From Selaginella moellendorffii (Eukaryota; Streptophyta; Lycopodiopsida; Selaginellales; Selaginellaceae), in assembly GCF_000143415.4 (NCBI RefSeq), contig NW_003314275.1, positions 1,747,999 through 1,811,998 of the forward strand: a stretch of DNA of 64,000 nt, read 5' to 3'. A program made the position numbers and the translations under genes. Of the stretch, positions 16,107 to 29,163 are shown one piece after another; positions within the stretch are counted from its first letter, which is position 1; each line of letters opens with the position of its first letter. The notes beneath the pieces were generated by a model that made no database searches, had not been told where the DNA came from, and saw only the letters and a program-made list of their open reading frames with translations.

Positions 16107-16711
16107 TCAAGCAATAGCTTCACCGGCAACGGACTTGATCACTAGAGTCACGTCCAGATGAGATTCCCCAATCCTTGTCGCCGTCGCCTGGAACCGGCTA
16201 TCAAACACGGTTCTTTTCCATTCCCCCATTCCAGCGTAAACAACGTCCCAGTAGACATACAAGACCCTCTGACCATCGCTCGAGTAAACATCAAAGGAGC
16301 CCTCGGTACCAGTGGGAGACCAGCTCCTCCCACTCGCAGTGATGTGGTACTCGCCCCACGCTGTCATGGTGAGACCATTGGGAGATCCAATCTCCGTGAA
16401 ATCGTTCTTTCCACGGACCCATTTCCCATATCCAAGCCACGAGTTTGCGACGTAGAGCGTCAAGGGACCTTCGGTGTAGTAGATTACCAGTGCAAAGTAA
16501 TTGTCCTCGCCCTTGAGCTTGGAATGAGAATCTCCTGTTGGAAAAACCACCAAAAGCAAATGTTACGTTTCAGATCTAACAGAAGGAGAATAGATGAACC
16601 AGTAGCATTGTTAAGATGTGTAGCAACTGGAGGAAGTTCACGAGCAAGAAAGGGAGCAACCAAGAAGGGGAAGAACGCTACAAGAGCTCCAAGCTTTGCC
16701 ATGGCTTGCAT
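16107..16711 (-). CDS. Aegerolysin-like secreted protein
   Basis: Two exons, 16711-16600 and 16534-16107 (intron 65 bp, GT-AG), 179 residues. Residues 1 to about 25 form a signal peptide (MAKLGALVAFF, then LVAPFLAREL), so the protein should be secreted. The mature part matches the aegerolysin fold signature: an N-terminal beta segment, ITASGRSW, GTEGSFDVYSSDG, then VLYVYWDVVY, and a C-terminal strand LDVTLVIKS. Known aegerolysins of fungi and bacteria are beta-sandwich proteins of about 135-150 residues that bind specific membrane lipids; some act with a partner protein in pore formation. No such partner is visible here. The activity and target of this plant protein are unknown. Assignment rests on motif pattern without a database search. 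The inner ATG at 16702 is an alternative start. Confidence 0.7.
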
Positions 16712-16731
16712 CTCCAAAAGCGATGAGAGCT

Positions 16732-16742
16732 CTTATTTATGC
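16732..16742 (-). promoter_or_regulatory. TATA-like box of the aegerolysin-like gene
   Basis: CATAAATAAGAG on the minus strand lies about 25 bases upstream of the first ATG, implying a very short leader or use of the inner ATG. Confidence 0.4.
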
Positions 16743-17199
16743 TTTCGGTAGCTCTCAGCTAGTTTGTTTTTCTTGAACTTTGATGACGATGGTGGTATAT
16801 CCAACAAGCCTAATAAACGTGAGATGGTTTTATCACCGACAATTTAAGTTTATTAAGTAAGGTCTCTTAAATGCTGAAATTTGTGTAATATTCAAAATAA
16901 TATATTGTGAGTGCATGGAATATGGAAAAGGAATACATGAGTGAATGATCTAAATTGAAAATCTGATGGCTACCAAAATCCCATTATACTAATATTAATA
17001 TATAACATTGTAGCCATACACTTGGTCCTTGCATCATCCTTTCCTCTTGGAATAATGGAAAACCATTAAAATTCTTTTGTAGATGGGCTAGGATTTGAAG
17101 GAACATTTAGAGGAGGCATTAATGAATCTATAAGTGCTATTAGTTATTTTTGATCCTTTTATACGAAACATACAATCCATTTCAACTATTGTACATGTA

Positions 17200-20100
17200 C
17201 AATTTCTGAAGGATTGGCTTGCTAGACATCATATTAAACCTCATAAACTTGTGGTCGAACTTGTCACAACACCCGATATGGTCCTTTCCAATGAGCAAAA
17301 AGCCCCTTAGATAAATCTTGTACTGTAAGATGGGGAAAATAAATTAACACCAAGTCATCCACTTTGTACTCTATAGTTGGACGATAATGGGAGTTGTAGC
17401 TTTATTGTTGTCCTACTTATATACTGCTTAGGTGTTTGGCAAACTCTGTTCAGACAAGTGGAAGAATATTTGTCAAATACTGATCTTACAACCTAGCATT
17501 AACAGTTCGTAACAATCGCAAAGGTAAACCTAACTCCGTTGGTAATATTGAATTATGACTATATAAGAGTTTATATGGTGAAACACCAACAAGACCTTGC
17601 ACCCTTGTGGTATATGCATATTGAAGAGACAGTAAATAACCATCACAATTTGAATTCTGAAAGTTCACATACTTCGTGATCATCCCTTTGAATGTCCGAA
17701 CAAGCTGTTTCACCAAACCGTCTGACTGTGGATGATAAGCACTTGTGAAAGTGTGGCGTATCCCTAATTGAGATATTAAAACATGAAATGCCTCAGCCAT
17801 AAATACAGGACCATTATCTGAACAATTTGATCTGGATAAAAATGTTGGAACACCACTTGATTGAGGAAGAAGTATCCAAAAACAGTTACAAAGGTGTTAA
17901 CAAAAGCATTAACTTCCACCTAATGAGTCAAGTAATCAAAAATAATAATAACATACTCATTGCTAATAGTTGATGGTAGAAAAGGTCCCAAAAAATCAAA
18001 TGCCACTAACTCAAACAGATAAGAAATTGTAATTGACTCCAACCATCCTTCCACATCACAAGGGGGAATATTTCGAACTTGGCACCAAACTCAGTTACAT
18101 ATATACTGGATAACATTATGTTATATTTCCACCTAATAAAAAGACCTGTGCAGTTTCTTGGTCACCCAACAATATCCCATATGCCCACCTAAAATAGAAA
18201 AATCATAGTAGGTATGGAGAAACTGTGGAATGAAGATGGAAAGCACCACCAACCTTAAATGATTATCAGGATCCATCCCCAAAACTAGAAAATGTTGTCT
18301 TCAAAGTGATGTTGAGAATATAAATGTTGGAATAGCAAATCATCAATAAGTGATGTAAAATTCTCAAACCTATTTTGAGCCTTTGAATTCATAATTCAAT
18401 CTCTTACACTTCGCAAACCTCATCAAGAGAAGGTAAGTTTTGCTTTGCACCTTGTGGACACTAAACATTAAGTACAACAACTACCAACAACACAGAATCC
18501 TTGTCTAGAAAATCCATAGATGCTGGAACAATAGACTCGTAAAAAATATGAAAAGAGAGCAAAAAAGGAAAATGAGCTTGAGAAAGGGTATCAACATTAA
18601 CCATAAAACTCCTGGACGATGAATAACATCAAAATCATATATCTAAAGCTTCAAAGCCCATCGAGTAGTATGACCAACCAGGTTCTTTCGTTTCAATAAT
18701 GAAATAATGGTAACATAATCACCTTTTAGTAACATTCAAGAACCATGTAGATATGCATGAAGTTTTTTGAAACCCTAGACTGCTACTAAACACTCCTTCT
18801 CTATCATGGAATAGTTCACCTCCACTAGTTATAATGTATAGCTGATGTATATAATAGGATGGTGTTGACCAGGCACACTCAGGCTCTTTTGCATTAACAC
18901 ACTTCCAAGATTAATATCAGAAGCATCCATGTGCAAAATGAAATGTCGAGTGTATTCAGGATACACCAAAATTGGAGGAGTCGTCAATAGCTCTTTGAGA
19001 TCTATGAATGCTCGCTGACAATCCGCAAATTAAATGAAAGATAACATTGATGACTTTAGCAATGCTTACAACGGTGAAGTATGATTAGAAAGATGATCCA
19101 CAAAATAACCAAGATATTGCACCTTATTCAGGAAGTGCTGCATATCATTCACACACTTCGGAGTAGGGAACTTTAGAATAACAATAAGTTTGGCAGGATC
19201 AATTTGCAAACCTTCACAAGGAAACGGTATTCAAGATAAGTCGTGTCCTTGGACCCAAACACGCACTTTAATTACTTCAACTTTAAACCAATATCCCATA
19301 ACTAATTCAACACTTTATGAACATTAAAGATATGTTCCTCCTATGTCCCCTCCAAGAGGATCAAGATATCATCAATGAAGTCAGTAATCATCTCCGGTAT
19401 ATTGCAAAGAACCTCGTCCATCATCTGCTAAAAAGTTACTAGAATATTGTTCAAACCAAATGACATCGCCAAAAACTTGTACAAACAAAATAGTGTACAA
19501 AAAGCAGTCTTAGGAATATCTTCTTTGGCCATTGGTACTTGCCAATACCCAGAAGTAAGATCTAACTTGATGAACCAATGACTTCTCCCCAAATGATCCA
19601 AACGATCAATAGTGTGAGGAAGAGGGTACACATCAGGGATCATCACTTTGTTTAATATATGATAGTCGATGCAAAAACAAATACTCCCATCAGACTTCGT
19701 CACAAGATGAAGTTCACATGCCCAAGGATTTCGCAACTGTCAAATAACACCCTTTTCCAACATTTTTTTGATGTTTGCACATAAAATTTTGATCTTTTAG
19801 GTGATTGATGACAAACAAGAACTTTGATTGGACGAGCATCGCCAGTTAGAATCAGATGATGTGTGGCAATCTTGCCCCAGACGATAGGTCAAATTCAAAG
19901 AGATTGGCATACTCGTTCATGAGTTGGTCAACCACTACAACACAAAGACCATTAGAGGGATTGGAAAAAGAAAGAGCAGAACAAGATAGAAACATAGGAG
20001 GAAGTACTAGGGAGACAAAAATAATGGAAGTAGAGGTAAAAGCAAAGGGACTAAGAGGTACAAAAGTGAGAGGAATTGATGAAATATAAGAAAAGATGAG

Positions 20101-21300
20101 ATAAGGGGGAGAAGATTCAAAATCACACTTGATATAATTGCGCTTGAACTGATCCATACCAAGGATGAGGTCAAAAACTTGATTTGGCACCACTTGCAAT
20201 GACTACAATCCAATCTTGAGATTACCCATATACACAACAAATTCCACCTCATCTCGTGCACATATATGTGTATGACTATTGCCATAAAGAATGAAAACTG
20301 GCTCCACCACATGATGCAAATGTAGATTGCAACGTGTGGCAACAAGTCAAGCAATAGAAGATAAACTTGAATAATAGGAGACCTCTTGATATAAAAACAA
20401 GCTTGGAAAGTAAACACTTGATGAACTAGTATTGAGTGAACCCCTTAATAATACTCTCAAAAGAAAGATGGAAGGGTCACTGATTTATTTGCGCTTTGTT
20501 ATTCACATGGCTCCTCATTTCTTATATATATCTCAGTGTCCAGACCTTTCATTGTAGCAGCAGCAACAGAACATTGTTGACAGCAAGATCTCCATGTAAT
20601 TTAAAAAACATTGACAACGCCAATAAATGTGACTAATTTCATCATATGCTCAACAACGAACATCACAACCACAACCATGTCCTCGCCCTTGTGCTTGAAC
20701 TTGAGCAGTAGCAGCATCAACCTCCATTGGAATAGGACCATCTCCCACAAGAAGTGGAGCTGAAGGACATGTAATGAGAAGTGGAAGAGGCAATATTTCA
20801 TAATGTTGTGCTAAGTGAAGGGCATCGTCAAAAGTGGCTGGAGCTAGTGCATGCACAAGTTCTACAAGATCTTGACAAAGTGTTAGCTATAACATTCTTA
20901 GCTTGATCCGCTCTAACATATTTGGCTCCATACGAAGCAAGAGGCTCTAGAAACGAACACTAAATTGCATAATCAACTCCAATGGCCCTTGATGAAAATA
21001 ATGTAATTGTTGGAAGGCATTATCACAATCATTGGCATGTCCAAATGTGCATTTGAAAATGTATGGGAGATTACTCTAATCCCTATGAGTGGCTGTACTC
21101 AAACCATTGTACCATTGCAGTGCCATTCCTTGGAGACACGTGGGAAACTCATGTAAATGTCGAGCATCATCCCAAGAATGATATGTGGCAATCACTGTGA
21201 AGTGATCGAACTCATGGTACACATTATCTGCAGGATTCCCATGAAAAAACTCCGACCGAAGAATTTGAAGCTCCCATAAAACCACCAGCAAAGTTGTTGA
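17200..21300 (-). mobile_element. Degenerate Ty3/gypsy retrotransposon
   Basis: Minus-strand remains in the order gag, protease, RT, integrase. Gag-like at 21290-21076 (EFFHGNPADNVYHEF, then LQGMALQWYNGL). Protease tail near 20190-20120 (FDLILGMDQF). Reverse transcriptase at 19736-19428 (RNPWACELHLV, FCIDYHILNKV, KLDLTSGYWQV, AMSFGLNNI). Integrase end at 17800-17486 (SAYHPQSDGLVKQL). The Ty3-type order RT before integrase is clear. Stops and frame changes are numerous and the YxDD region is not in an open frame. Ends and LTRs were not identified, so the limits are approximate. Confidence 0.85.
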
Positions 21301-24249
21301 TAATTATGATTGAAACAAAATTCAAAGTCATGGCATAAGCATTAATCAATTATGGAATTTTGATGCACTAGTTGCAACTTTGTGTGCAATTCTCAAATGC
21401 TCAAACCAACCACAAAACCATAATTTTGAACAAAAAAAAAAGACTTCGAAAACCATTATAGTCTATGAAATGCTATTGTAGCAAATAATACATTCTACTT
21501 TTAAATCTACTTGCCAATAATTCTCTGAAACAATTGTTAACTCAGACTCATAACTATAAGTACAATTTGCTTTTACATCTTCTCTTCGGTTAATATCCAA
21601 GATTTATATTAACTTAGACTCATGACTTTTGTCCTTGTTTAGCACCACACATGGGAGGTCGGACTCACTCCATTTATCTTCCATATTTTCTTTATTCCCT
21701 CCTCGAAGGAAAAAAAGTTTTGAAGCATTGCCTTTGCTTGGACTTGTTGCACTTATTCTCATTCTGCCATTTATATTCAACTTCACTTCATTATTGCATT
21801 TATTCAGTTTACTACGTTAGGGTTAAATGTTCCATTCAGATTTGCTATGCTCATCTTCACTCTACAATTTATGTCATTTGTCTTTACTCCACTACTATAT
21901 TTGTTTGTCCTTACTACATCATCGGGGCAGGATTCCTCCCCTCTACCCCCTCCTTCGAAGAAAAAAAAGTTTGAAGTGTTAGGGTAAAAACAAAAAAGTG
22001 AGAAATATTAAAGAAAAAATAGTGTGGAAAAAGAAAAGTGGATAAAGAAACATTGGAAGAGAAATTTTCAGCAATTGTTTATGTGAAAATAGGGAAATAA
22101 AAAGGATATATGCTCAAAACTTGGAAAATATAGAACTTTTTGTCATAAAATACTTTGGCTAGTATCAAAGAAGCAAAAGCTTCACATTGTTCAACCTCCT
22201 CAACACATAACTCAACACTTGAGATGGGAAATCAATAGAAATGTCCATACTTTCAAGAGAGGAGATAAACTTTTTAGCAGCAATGAGAAAACAAAAGCTC
22301 TTAGTGGCACTCACAATTAGGGATATGCATTTAACTTGAAACTCTTGCTAAAGTTAACCCATGGAACATAGGAATATTCAATACTAAAACTGATCAAAGA
22401 CTTTACCAATGAAACAAAAATAAAATTCTCAACTTCATGCACATATTTAACATCTAGATTAGTATGAGGAAAATATAAAATACTCGACTCAACACCAAAC
22501 TAAGAATGAGAATCATAAAAGTCACAAATGATTGATGTGCTAAGAGAAGGAAACATGAGAAAGTGGCTTAAGTTGAGAAATAAGAAAACATTGGGAAAGA
22601 GCAAAAGGTAAAAAAGAAGGATCAAATGGTAGATTGAAGGATTGACACTTATCCTATAAAATCTCTTAGTATCTAAAACTATCTCCATAATAATCAAGTT
22701 CTTTATCACAATTTAGAATCCGTACTACAATTTTATAGTAGCTCATACACATCATTTTTCCATAAATTTAATCCTCAAGTATTTTCCAAGAATAAAATTG
22801 CATCATTTATAGCTCGCTAATCGATATCACGATCACACTCCACATCAACAAGAGATGGTAGAACACCAAGAACAAAACAAACTGTGTAATCATGTCCCGT
22901 AAAAGTTGGATACGACAACACACCAAAGATGGGTGCAACACCAATATGATCACACTTCACAGCACCAAAAGTTCAATCTAACGGAGCAATATTAATACTG
23001 TCAAATGACATACTCTTTAATCAATAATGGCATGGCATGATAGAAGAAGAGAATGCAATGAAGATCATAAAAAAGAGTAGATCTAAACACAACAATAGCT
23101 AGAGTTCTAGATCTTATAAAAAAGTTAATATAAATCTATATCTAAAATAAAATGAAGAAATAAGAATAAAAAGCATGATCCTGAACACTAGAGCAAAGCA
23201 CTGCAAAAAAGTTTTGCCTTTCAAGAACAAATTGCAATGCCTCTCATCTCCACCAATATGAGTGCTTGGGATATAAGAATAGATATATTAATTAGGGTTA
23301 TACCACTCTTTATATACAAGAATGGATAGACCAGATTTAATCCCAAATGGATGGTTTATATACTATATATATATATACACACATATATTTACAAACCTTA
23401 TAATACTTAATATTAAGTTTAATTAATTAATTAAATTTTATGGCAAGCTAATCACAATTGCTAATTACTTAGAATTTCATACTTATATAGACAAACGATG
23501 ATCTAGATAGCACTGACATTGATAATCGGCTAATCTTATTTGTATCTATATGGTATATAAGTATATCATATATAATAATAAAATGGCTTGAAGGGATTTT
23601 TATTATAGTCATTTTCTCAAGAATTCCTAATTAGAGAAATATAAAGGATTTATTTTTAAATAATTCATTATTATTTTTATATATCCAAATCTCATCCCAT
23701 GATCACATACATTACACTAAGAATCATCATTATTTTTGTTAACATGGCTTTGGTTGAGTTGGAACAATAGTTTTTATAGTTGGATGGCTTCACCATCACC
23801 TCTATCCAAGTTTGTGAAATAGTAGCAAGTTATGGAGGATGAAAAGCGAGAGTGAGAAAATGATGATCAGTTGGAATCAACCATGTAGGCCATAACAGAA
23901 AAAAAAAATCTTCTTCAACAACAACAAGTTTCAAGCAATTTTTGTGATATGCAGATTCATATGCTAGCAGAGAAACAAAGTGAGGGAGCAGCAATCTTGT
24001 AGGATCTAGCTGAAAAGTAACAAATTTTGGAGTCCAAAATGGAGGAGCAACAGCTGGTTTCTTTGATACAAAGAATTGGAAGAGTTTTTCCAAAGATTCC
24101 TCATCGATGGGGTGAATGGATGAAACTCTTTCCTGAGTGGCACCTTTGACCATGGTGTGAAGATTTGTGGGCTAGGATGAAGATGAAGGATTTTATGGAG
24201 TTGAGTCCAATTCTCCAACCTTCCTTTTCATCCAAGAGCCAAGGACTAC
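21301..24249. other. AT-rich repeat-type DNA, no gene recognised
   Basis: Low-complexity AT-rich sequence with TATATA tracts near 23360-23390. No conserved frame was seen on either strand. Probably decayed retroelement sequence linked to the neighbouring gypsy remnants. Confidence 0.5.
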
Positions 24250-25552
24250 TAGGTAGAACACCATTCTCATCTTCATCCAAGTGGGACAAGGATAAATTTT
24301 AGCTTCTGACATATGGTGGGGAGAATGATTGCCATAAATTGCTCAACTAGATTAGGAGGCATGAGCACAACTTTGTCAACCAGGAGCCTTGTGATGTGGA
24401 GAAAGGTCCACTTGTTGCTAACTACCTCACAAACTTAGCCTTGAAGAGTGGTATAGTAGGTTGGAGTGTGCAGAAATCTTTCCTGACTTCACAAAATAGT
24501 TCATTTTGTATATTGCCTTTCAACAAGCTTTATGACATCCGATACAATCCCAAAATATAGACTCTCCAAGCATTCAATTGGGAGTGGTTACAAGCTAGGT
24601 TTGGAGTTGACAACATTCCAGAATCAACTTTAGTCTAGCGAGATGTTGTAGTGTTACCAACTTTAATGGGAGCTAATATTGCATAGTTGACACCTTTTTC
24701 AGTTTCTCAAGCCATGAAACTAGCTTTAAATGCAAACTTTATGTATAAGAAGTGGGAGACTATGAGCCGATCACATCAAGAGTGGCCTCACCTTCAACCA
24801 CATACACTTTCTGTAGAATTGGGGTTGGGCAAACTAGGCAATGGCAATTTTTTGACTCCAATTAAATTGGCACCTTCTTCAATCCCACTAGCTGATCTAC
24901 AAAATCGACTCAAGCACTTAGAAGATATGAAATTGGGCCAGTGTTTAAACTACAAAGCTAAGTGGGAATGTGGCCATTGTCAAGTGTGCAAAGCTTGTGC
25001 AAGACAACCACAGGGAACACAATGAGGCCAGTTGACAAACATACAATTCCAAGTGAAGATTTAAATCCAAGAAAGACTTAGACTTCTAGCAGGACATCTT
25101 TAGTGGGGAAGGCAAAGTTTTAACTCAAGGAGATGGGGATGGAGCATTTCTGGGTGCTACCATCTTAATCCCATCCTTCTTGGGGGAAAATAGATCCATA
25201 GTGTATTAGAGTCAAGGGAATGATAAAGGAATGACAAGTATTTGTTTTAGTCAACTTTGACATATCTTATTCCTTTATCAACGCTTGATCACTGTCTAGA
25301 TAGTGTATTTCCACTCAACTGGCTCCTGTTCCCTTGGAGGTTGAAATTGCTAGTGGAGGAATGATTCACATGGATCAAGTCATTACATGCTCTTTCCAAG
25401 TGGATTCATTTTCCTTTATAGAAACCTTCTATGTTATGGAGATGGGGGTGGTTGATGCAGTCTTGGGAATACAAACGCTGCAAAGATTTGGAGACATAAA
25501 AGTCAACTTCATGGACCAAAGGCTCTCTTTCACATTTGAAGGGCAATAGGTA
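24250..25552 (+). mobile_element. Degenerate Ty3/gypsy gag-protease remnant
   Basis: Plus-strand frames with stops show a gypsy-type gag (LLTYGGEND near 24305; ANYLTNLALKSG near 24420), a zinc-knuckle-like stretch near 24925-25000 (LGQCLNYKAKWECGHCQVCK), and an aspartic protease-like end at 25334-25549 (ETFYVMEMGVVDAVLGIQTL, then FGDIKVNF). This layout fits gypsy elements whose protease ends with DxVLGIxWL. RT and integrase do not follow, because the sequence changes near 25640-25712 where an LTR-like repeat begins. Confidence 0.75.
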
Positions 25553-25711
25553 GAATGGAGGGGGGTCCATTCTTTTTTCAAAGTACAAGAAGTTTTTGCA
25601 TCTCAATGTTGATAGTTAATTTGAGATGGTGGGGAATGTCTCATGTACCACAAAAATGTAGAACTCTTGGAGCTAGTGGGAAATGTTTTGGAAGGTATGC
25701 AATGAGTTTCC

Positions 25712-26078
25712 TGTAAGTGACTAAATTTTCCATTTTACTTTAGTCACTTAACCACATCTCCAACCACTTGGAGGAGTCTCACTCACAACCTCCATAAGTC
25801 CTATTTCAAACTTGGGTTTGCTAGTGAGAATGGCATCCTTGCCACTCAACCTTTGTACTTGGTCCAAGTGCTTCACGTGTCTGATCCCATGACCGACATC
25901 CTAAGGTACCATCGACATATCAGCCTGTTACGCTAAAGCCATGCCCTTTCACCTTGGTCATACCGGTGGTCTAACACTACCTGCATCACAGTCCTGTTTC
26001 TCAGAGACTGGGCCATCCATTCATGAGTGATCATCCTAAATCCACTCCTTAATATCCTTAGAATCCCTATAGACATGG
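25712..26078 (-). repeat. Left terminal repeat of the LTR element
   Basis: Starts TGTAAGTGACTAAATTTT and matches 32205-32577 with scattered substitutions, including GTCTCACTCA and CATACCGGTGGTCTAACAC. Similarity ends near AGACATGG. Confidence 0.75.
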
Positions 26079-26364
26079 CCCAACTTTTGAGACCTTCCCT
26101 TGGATCTCTTATAAAGACTACTTTCCTTGGACTTACTATGCCGTCACATTGACATAACTCATTTCCCTTATGTGTTCTTCCCACTTTGTCACTTTGACTA
26201 AGCCACACCATCATCAATAGTTCAAATCAACACTTTTGAATTAGGAACTTAATCCTTTAACCTCACAAAGACATTATCTTTGTTTTAGCCATAAGCCCAC
26301 CTAGTGATCTAACCTTGGCACCTCAACAGGTTTGCCAATAAGTACTAGGTATTCAAGACCTTTA

Positions 26365-26640
26365 AATTGTTGACCATGACCCCAGGGGCATCCCCCACAC
26401 TTGGCGGTGCACCCAAGCCAGCCCTTCCGGCCAAGGGTCCATGGCAACTGAGACTGGGTGTCCCCATTTCATTCACCACGTTCTTGGTGCCACTTGCACC
26501 AAAGTGTTCAAGTTAGATATCCCGAGCTTTCACGCTAAGCAATTTAACCGTGTATCACAACTCTGGGGCATCCCCCACTTGGTGGTGTGCTTAAGCTAGT
26601 CTCCTTACTAAGAGTCCATGACCATCGAAAAATGAGTGTT
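26365..26640. repeat. Two diverged direct repeats of about 180 bp
   Basis: GGGGCATCCCCCAC occurs at 26385 and 26565, followed in both units by similar sequence (CTTGGCGGTGCACCCAAGC versus CTTGGTGGTGTGCTTAAGC, then GGTCCATGGC versus GAGTCCATGACC). This is an internal duplication in the LTR element. Confidence 0.65.
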
Positions 26641-28376
26641 TTATATTCCAAACCATCACCTCGCCCTAGTGAGTTGGGACTCGAACCCAAGCACTAGAGG
26701 GTCGGGACTCGAACCCAACCTCCGTATATGCATCTACGGACGGCATCACACAAGATGTTTGGTGTGACTCCTTATACTGGTGCACCAATATATACTTAAA
26801 GTGTGTTATAAATCACAGCTTAGGAACCTAGTTCTTCCGCATTGCCAAGTCTTATCACTTGTGATCATGCATGGACTCCTCCATGCTTGGCCCCATGGGC
26901 CACTCCTTTGAAGTTGGCTCCTTCAACTAGAGTATTTGTTCCCCCCCGACTTGCTAATCTCGCTTAACAAGTCATCCGACCACCGTAACATGGTTCATGC
27001 ATAAACGTGAAAGTCCTTAACTATCGACTTTTGTTTAAAGCCCTCTCTTTAAACACTCGGGAATTATTTTCTTAACCTTGATAACCTCGCCTCTTAGCAA
27101 GCTTCAAGACCACACTTCTGCTGCACCATTTTAATTTTGCGCGCTCTATAAACCATTTACGGTCGGATGTCTAGATACTTATCTACTTAGGGGAACGTTC
27201 AAGGAACTTTGTTCCTTAGCTTGCTAGGTCTCTCCTTTCGCAAGCTTTCCAATTGCCATATAGTTTAACATGGACAATCCCATGTTTTAGACTCTCCATG
27301 GCATCCCAGTCGCTAGTAACAATGTGCTTGAGCACCCACTTGATTCTCCACTCCCAACTTGCATAACCACCCTTGGTTATGCCTGTTAATTCCTATGGTT
27401 CGATTTTATCCCTTTACTATTTGCCTTTTGGCCCCATACATTTCCTTCAGTCATTCTCCTCCGGACTAGAAAGATAGCTTTGCACTTTCTATTATGCCTT
27501 GGCAAGTATTCATAGAGATGAACCTACTTGATAGCCTGGGGAGTGGTTCTTCAATTTGGGTTTGCTCACCTTGTAATCCCACACATTGGGCTTATCGTTG
27601 TTATTTATAGGCCTTTGTATGCCCATCACTAGCCTTGCCAAAATCCCTTTTTGGCTTTGTCCAATTTGGGTAGACGGACCTCTCTCGTTTCTGCAACATT
27701 GGACATTTGGATAACACTTCCTATTCATCATTCGTTAGGGGCTTTATCCCTTGGGCATTATCTATAGCCCTCATGACACAAAACACCCCCTTCTGGTGTT
27801 CTAGAATGCTTAGGTGTCCCAATGATGGCATCTTTGGCAATGAGCATTCCCTTTACGACATTGATTTATTATATCGCAACATAAGCAATTTATCCTCCCA
27901 TAAGGGTATAGCTAATTTCCTTATCCCGATAAGAAGTCTTAGGTAGTTACCTTCTACCAGTTTAAGCAATTACTTTGCACCTTTTGCTTAGTTACCTCAT
28001 AGTTGTCAAATCTTATAACTCATTATTGGTGCTTCCACACCTCCATCATTATTTGAGTCACCACACTCTAATTGTATGCCTTCCAACTTAGGCTATGCCA
28101 TTCCCAATTTGGGAAGGGGTTCTCATAAACCCACCAACGTGACCTCAAGATAACATGCCTTGGCACATTCGGTGTCTCCACACCATCGATTTTACAAGCC
28201 TACCTTTATGACACTCCCCACTTATGTCGGGGTCTTTGCCAAGACCAAAGTAGTTGTTTCTTATGCCAACTATTAATTAGCATTACACCATAGTGTTCAC
28301 ACACAACTCTATGCCAAAGCTACTTTCTTTTGGGGAATACCTTTCTCACAACTTTAATATGACACATTCTGCCATC

Positions 28377-28386
28377 GATGAGATAC
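28377..28386. repeat. Target-site duplication, left flank of the hAT element
   Basis: GATGAGATAC here is repeated exactly at 31361-31370 on the other side of the transposon. hAT elements make 8-bp duplications, so two of the ten bases may be chance or belong to the element end. Confidence 0.8.
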
Positions 28387-28962
28387 AATACTTCAAAACA
28401 CACCGTGCACCACGGCGTGTTGGCGTGGTGACACGAACACGGCCCCCAGCCGTGCTAACATGGGCTGTGTTCATTGACTCGGTCAATGCTCCAAAACACG
28501 GCTCCAAACACGGTTGAAACACGGTCAAATACCGTGTGACCACGCCGTGTTCTAAAACAATAGCTCACATGGTTCATGTGAGCGTTTTGCGCTTTGATGT
28601 TTTCTTGTCTTGCGATCAATCAAAAATTCCTGTGATCAATCAAAAGGTTTTTCCAGCGATCTATGGCAATTTTCTTGGGCTGGGAATGCCCTCTCTAGGA
28701 TTCTAGTGCTGGAGTGGGAGGAATGGTGCTCAGCCACGCCTGATTTCGCTGCAAAAAATTCCTGATCATTGTCTCCAGGTTTGTAGATTTTCTCTCCCAA
28801 ATTTTCTCCTTGGATTGCTTCTGCCATAATTCTTAGCTGCTTGGCATTGCATCTTTGTAGATTGCTATGATTCTTAGTTGCTTGGCGTTGCGATTGTGTT
28901 ATTGACAGCGTGATTCTAAAATTTTGAGTTTTTCAAAATTTTTTAGGCACAGGGCGTGACCG

Positions 28963-29163
28963 ATTGTGGATTGGAACAGGAGCAAGGTGTGGGATTTTAG
29001 AGGCTGAGCAATTGTGGATTGGAGCAGCAGCAGGGTGTGGGATTTTAGAGGCTGAGCAATTGTGGATTGGAGCAGCAGCAGGGTGTGGGATTTTAGAGGT
29101 TGGACTGAGTGATTGTGGATTGGAGTAGAAGCAGGTGCAGGATTTTAGAGGTTGAGCTGAGTG
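28963..29163 (+). repeat. 48-bp tandem repeat, about four units
   Basis: ATTGTGGATTGGA recurs at 28963, 29011 and 29059 (exact 48-bp steps) and 29112 (53-bp step). It lies in the leader between the left end of the hAT element and the transposase ATG at 29164. Confidence 0.9.

Noticed and set aside
26660..26710. Two GGACTCGAACCC boxes resembling tRNA T-arm/B-box sequence
   Set aside because: No cloverleaf can be built around either, and they recur inside the LTR element interior. Not a tRNA gene.
28963..29163. Regular repeats that might suggest a CRISPR-like array
   Set aside because: The units are contiguous 48-bp copies without unique spacers, inside a eukaryotic transposon.
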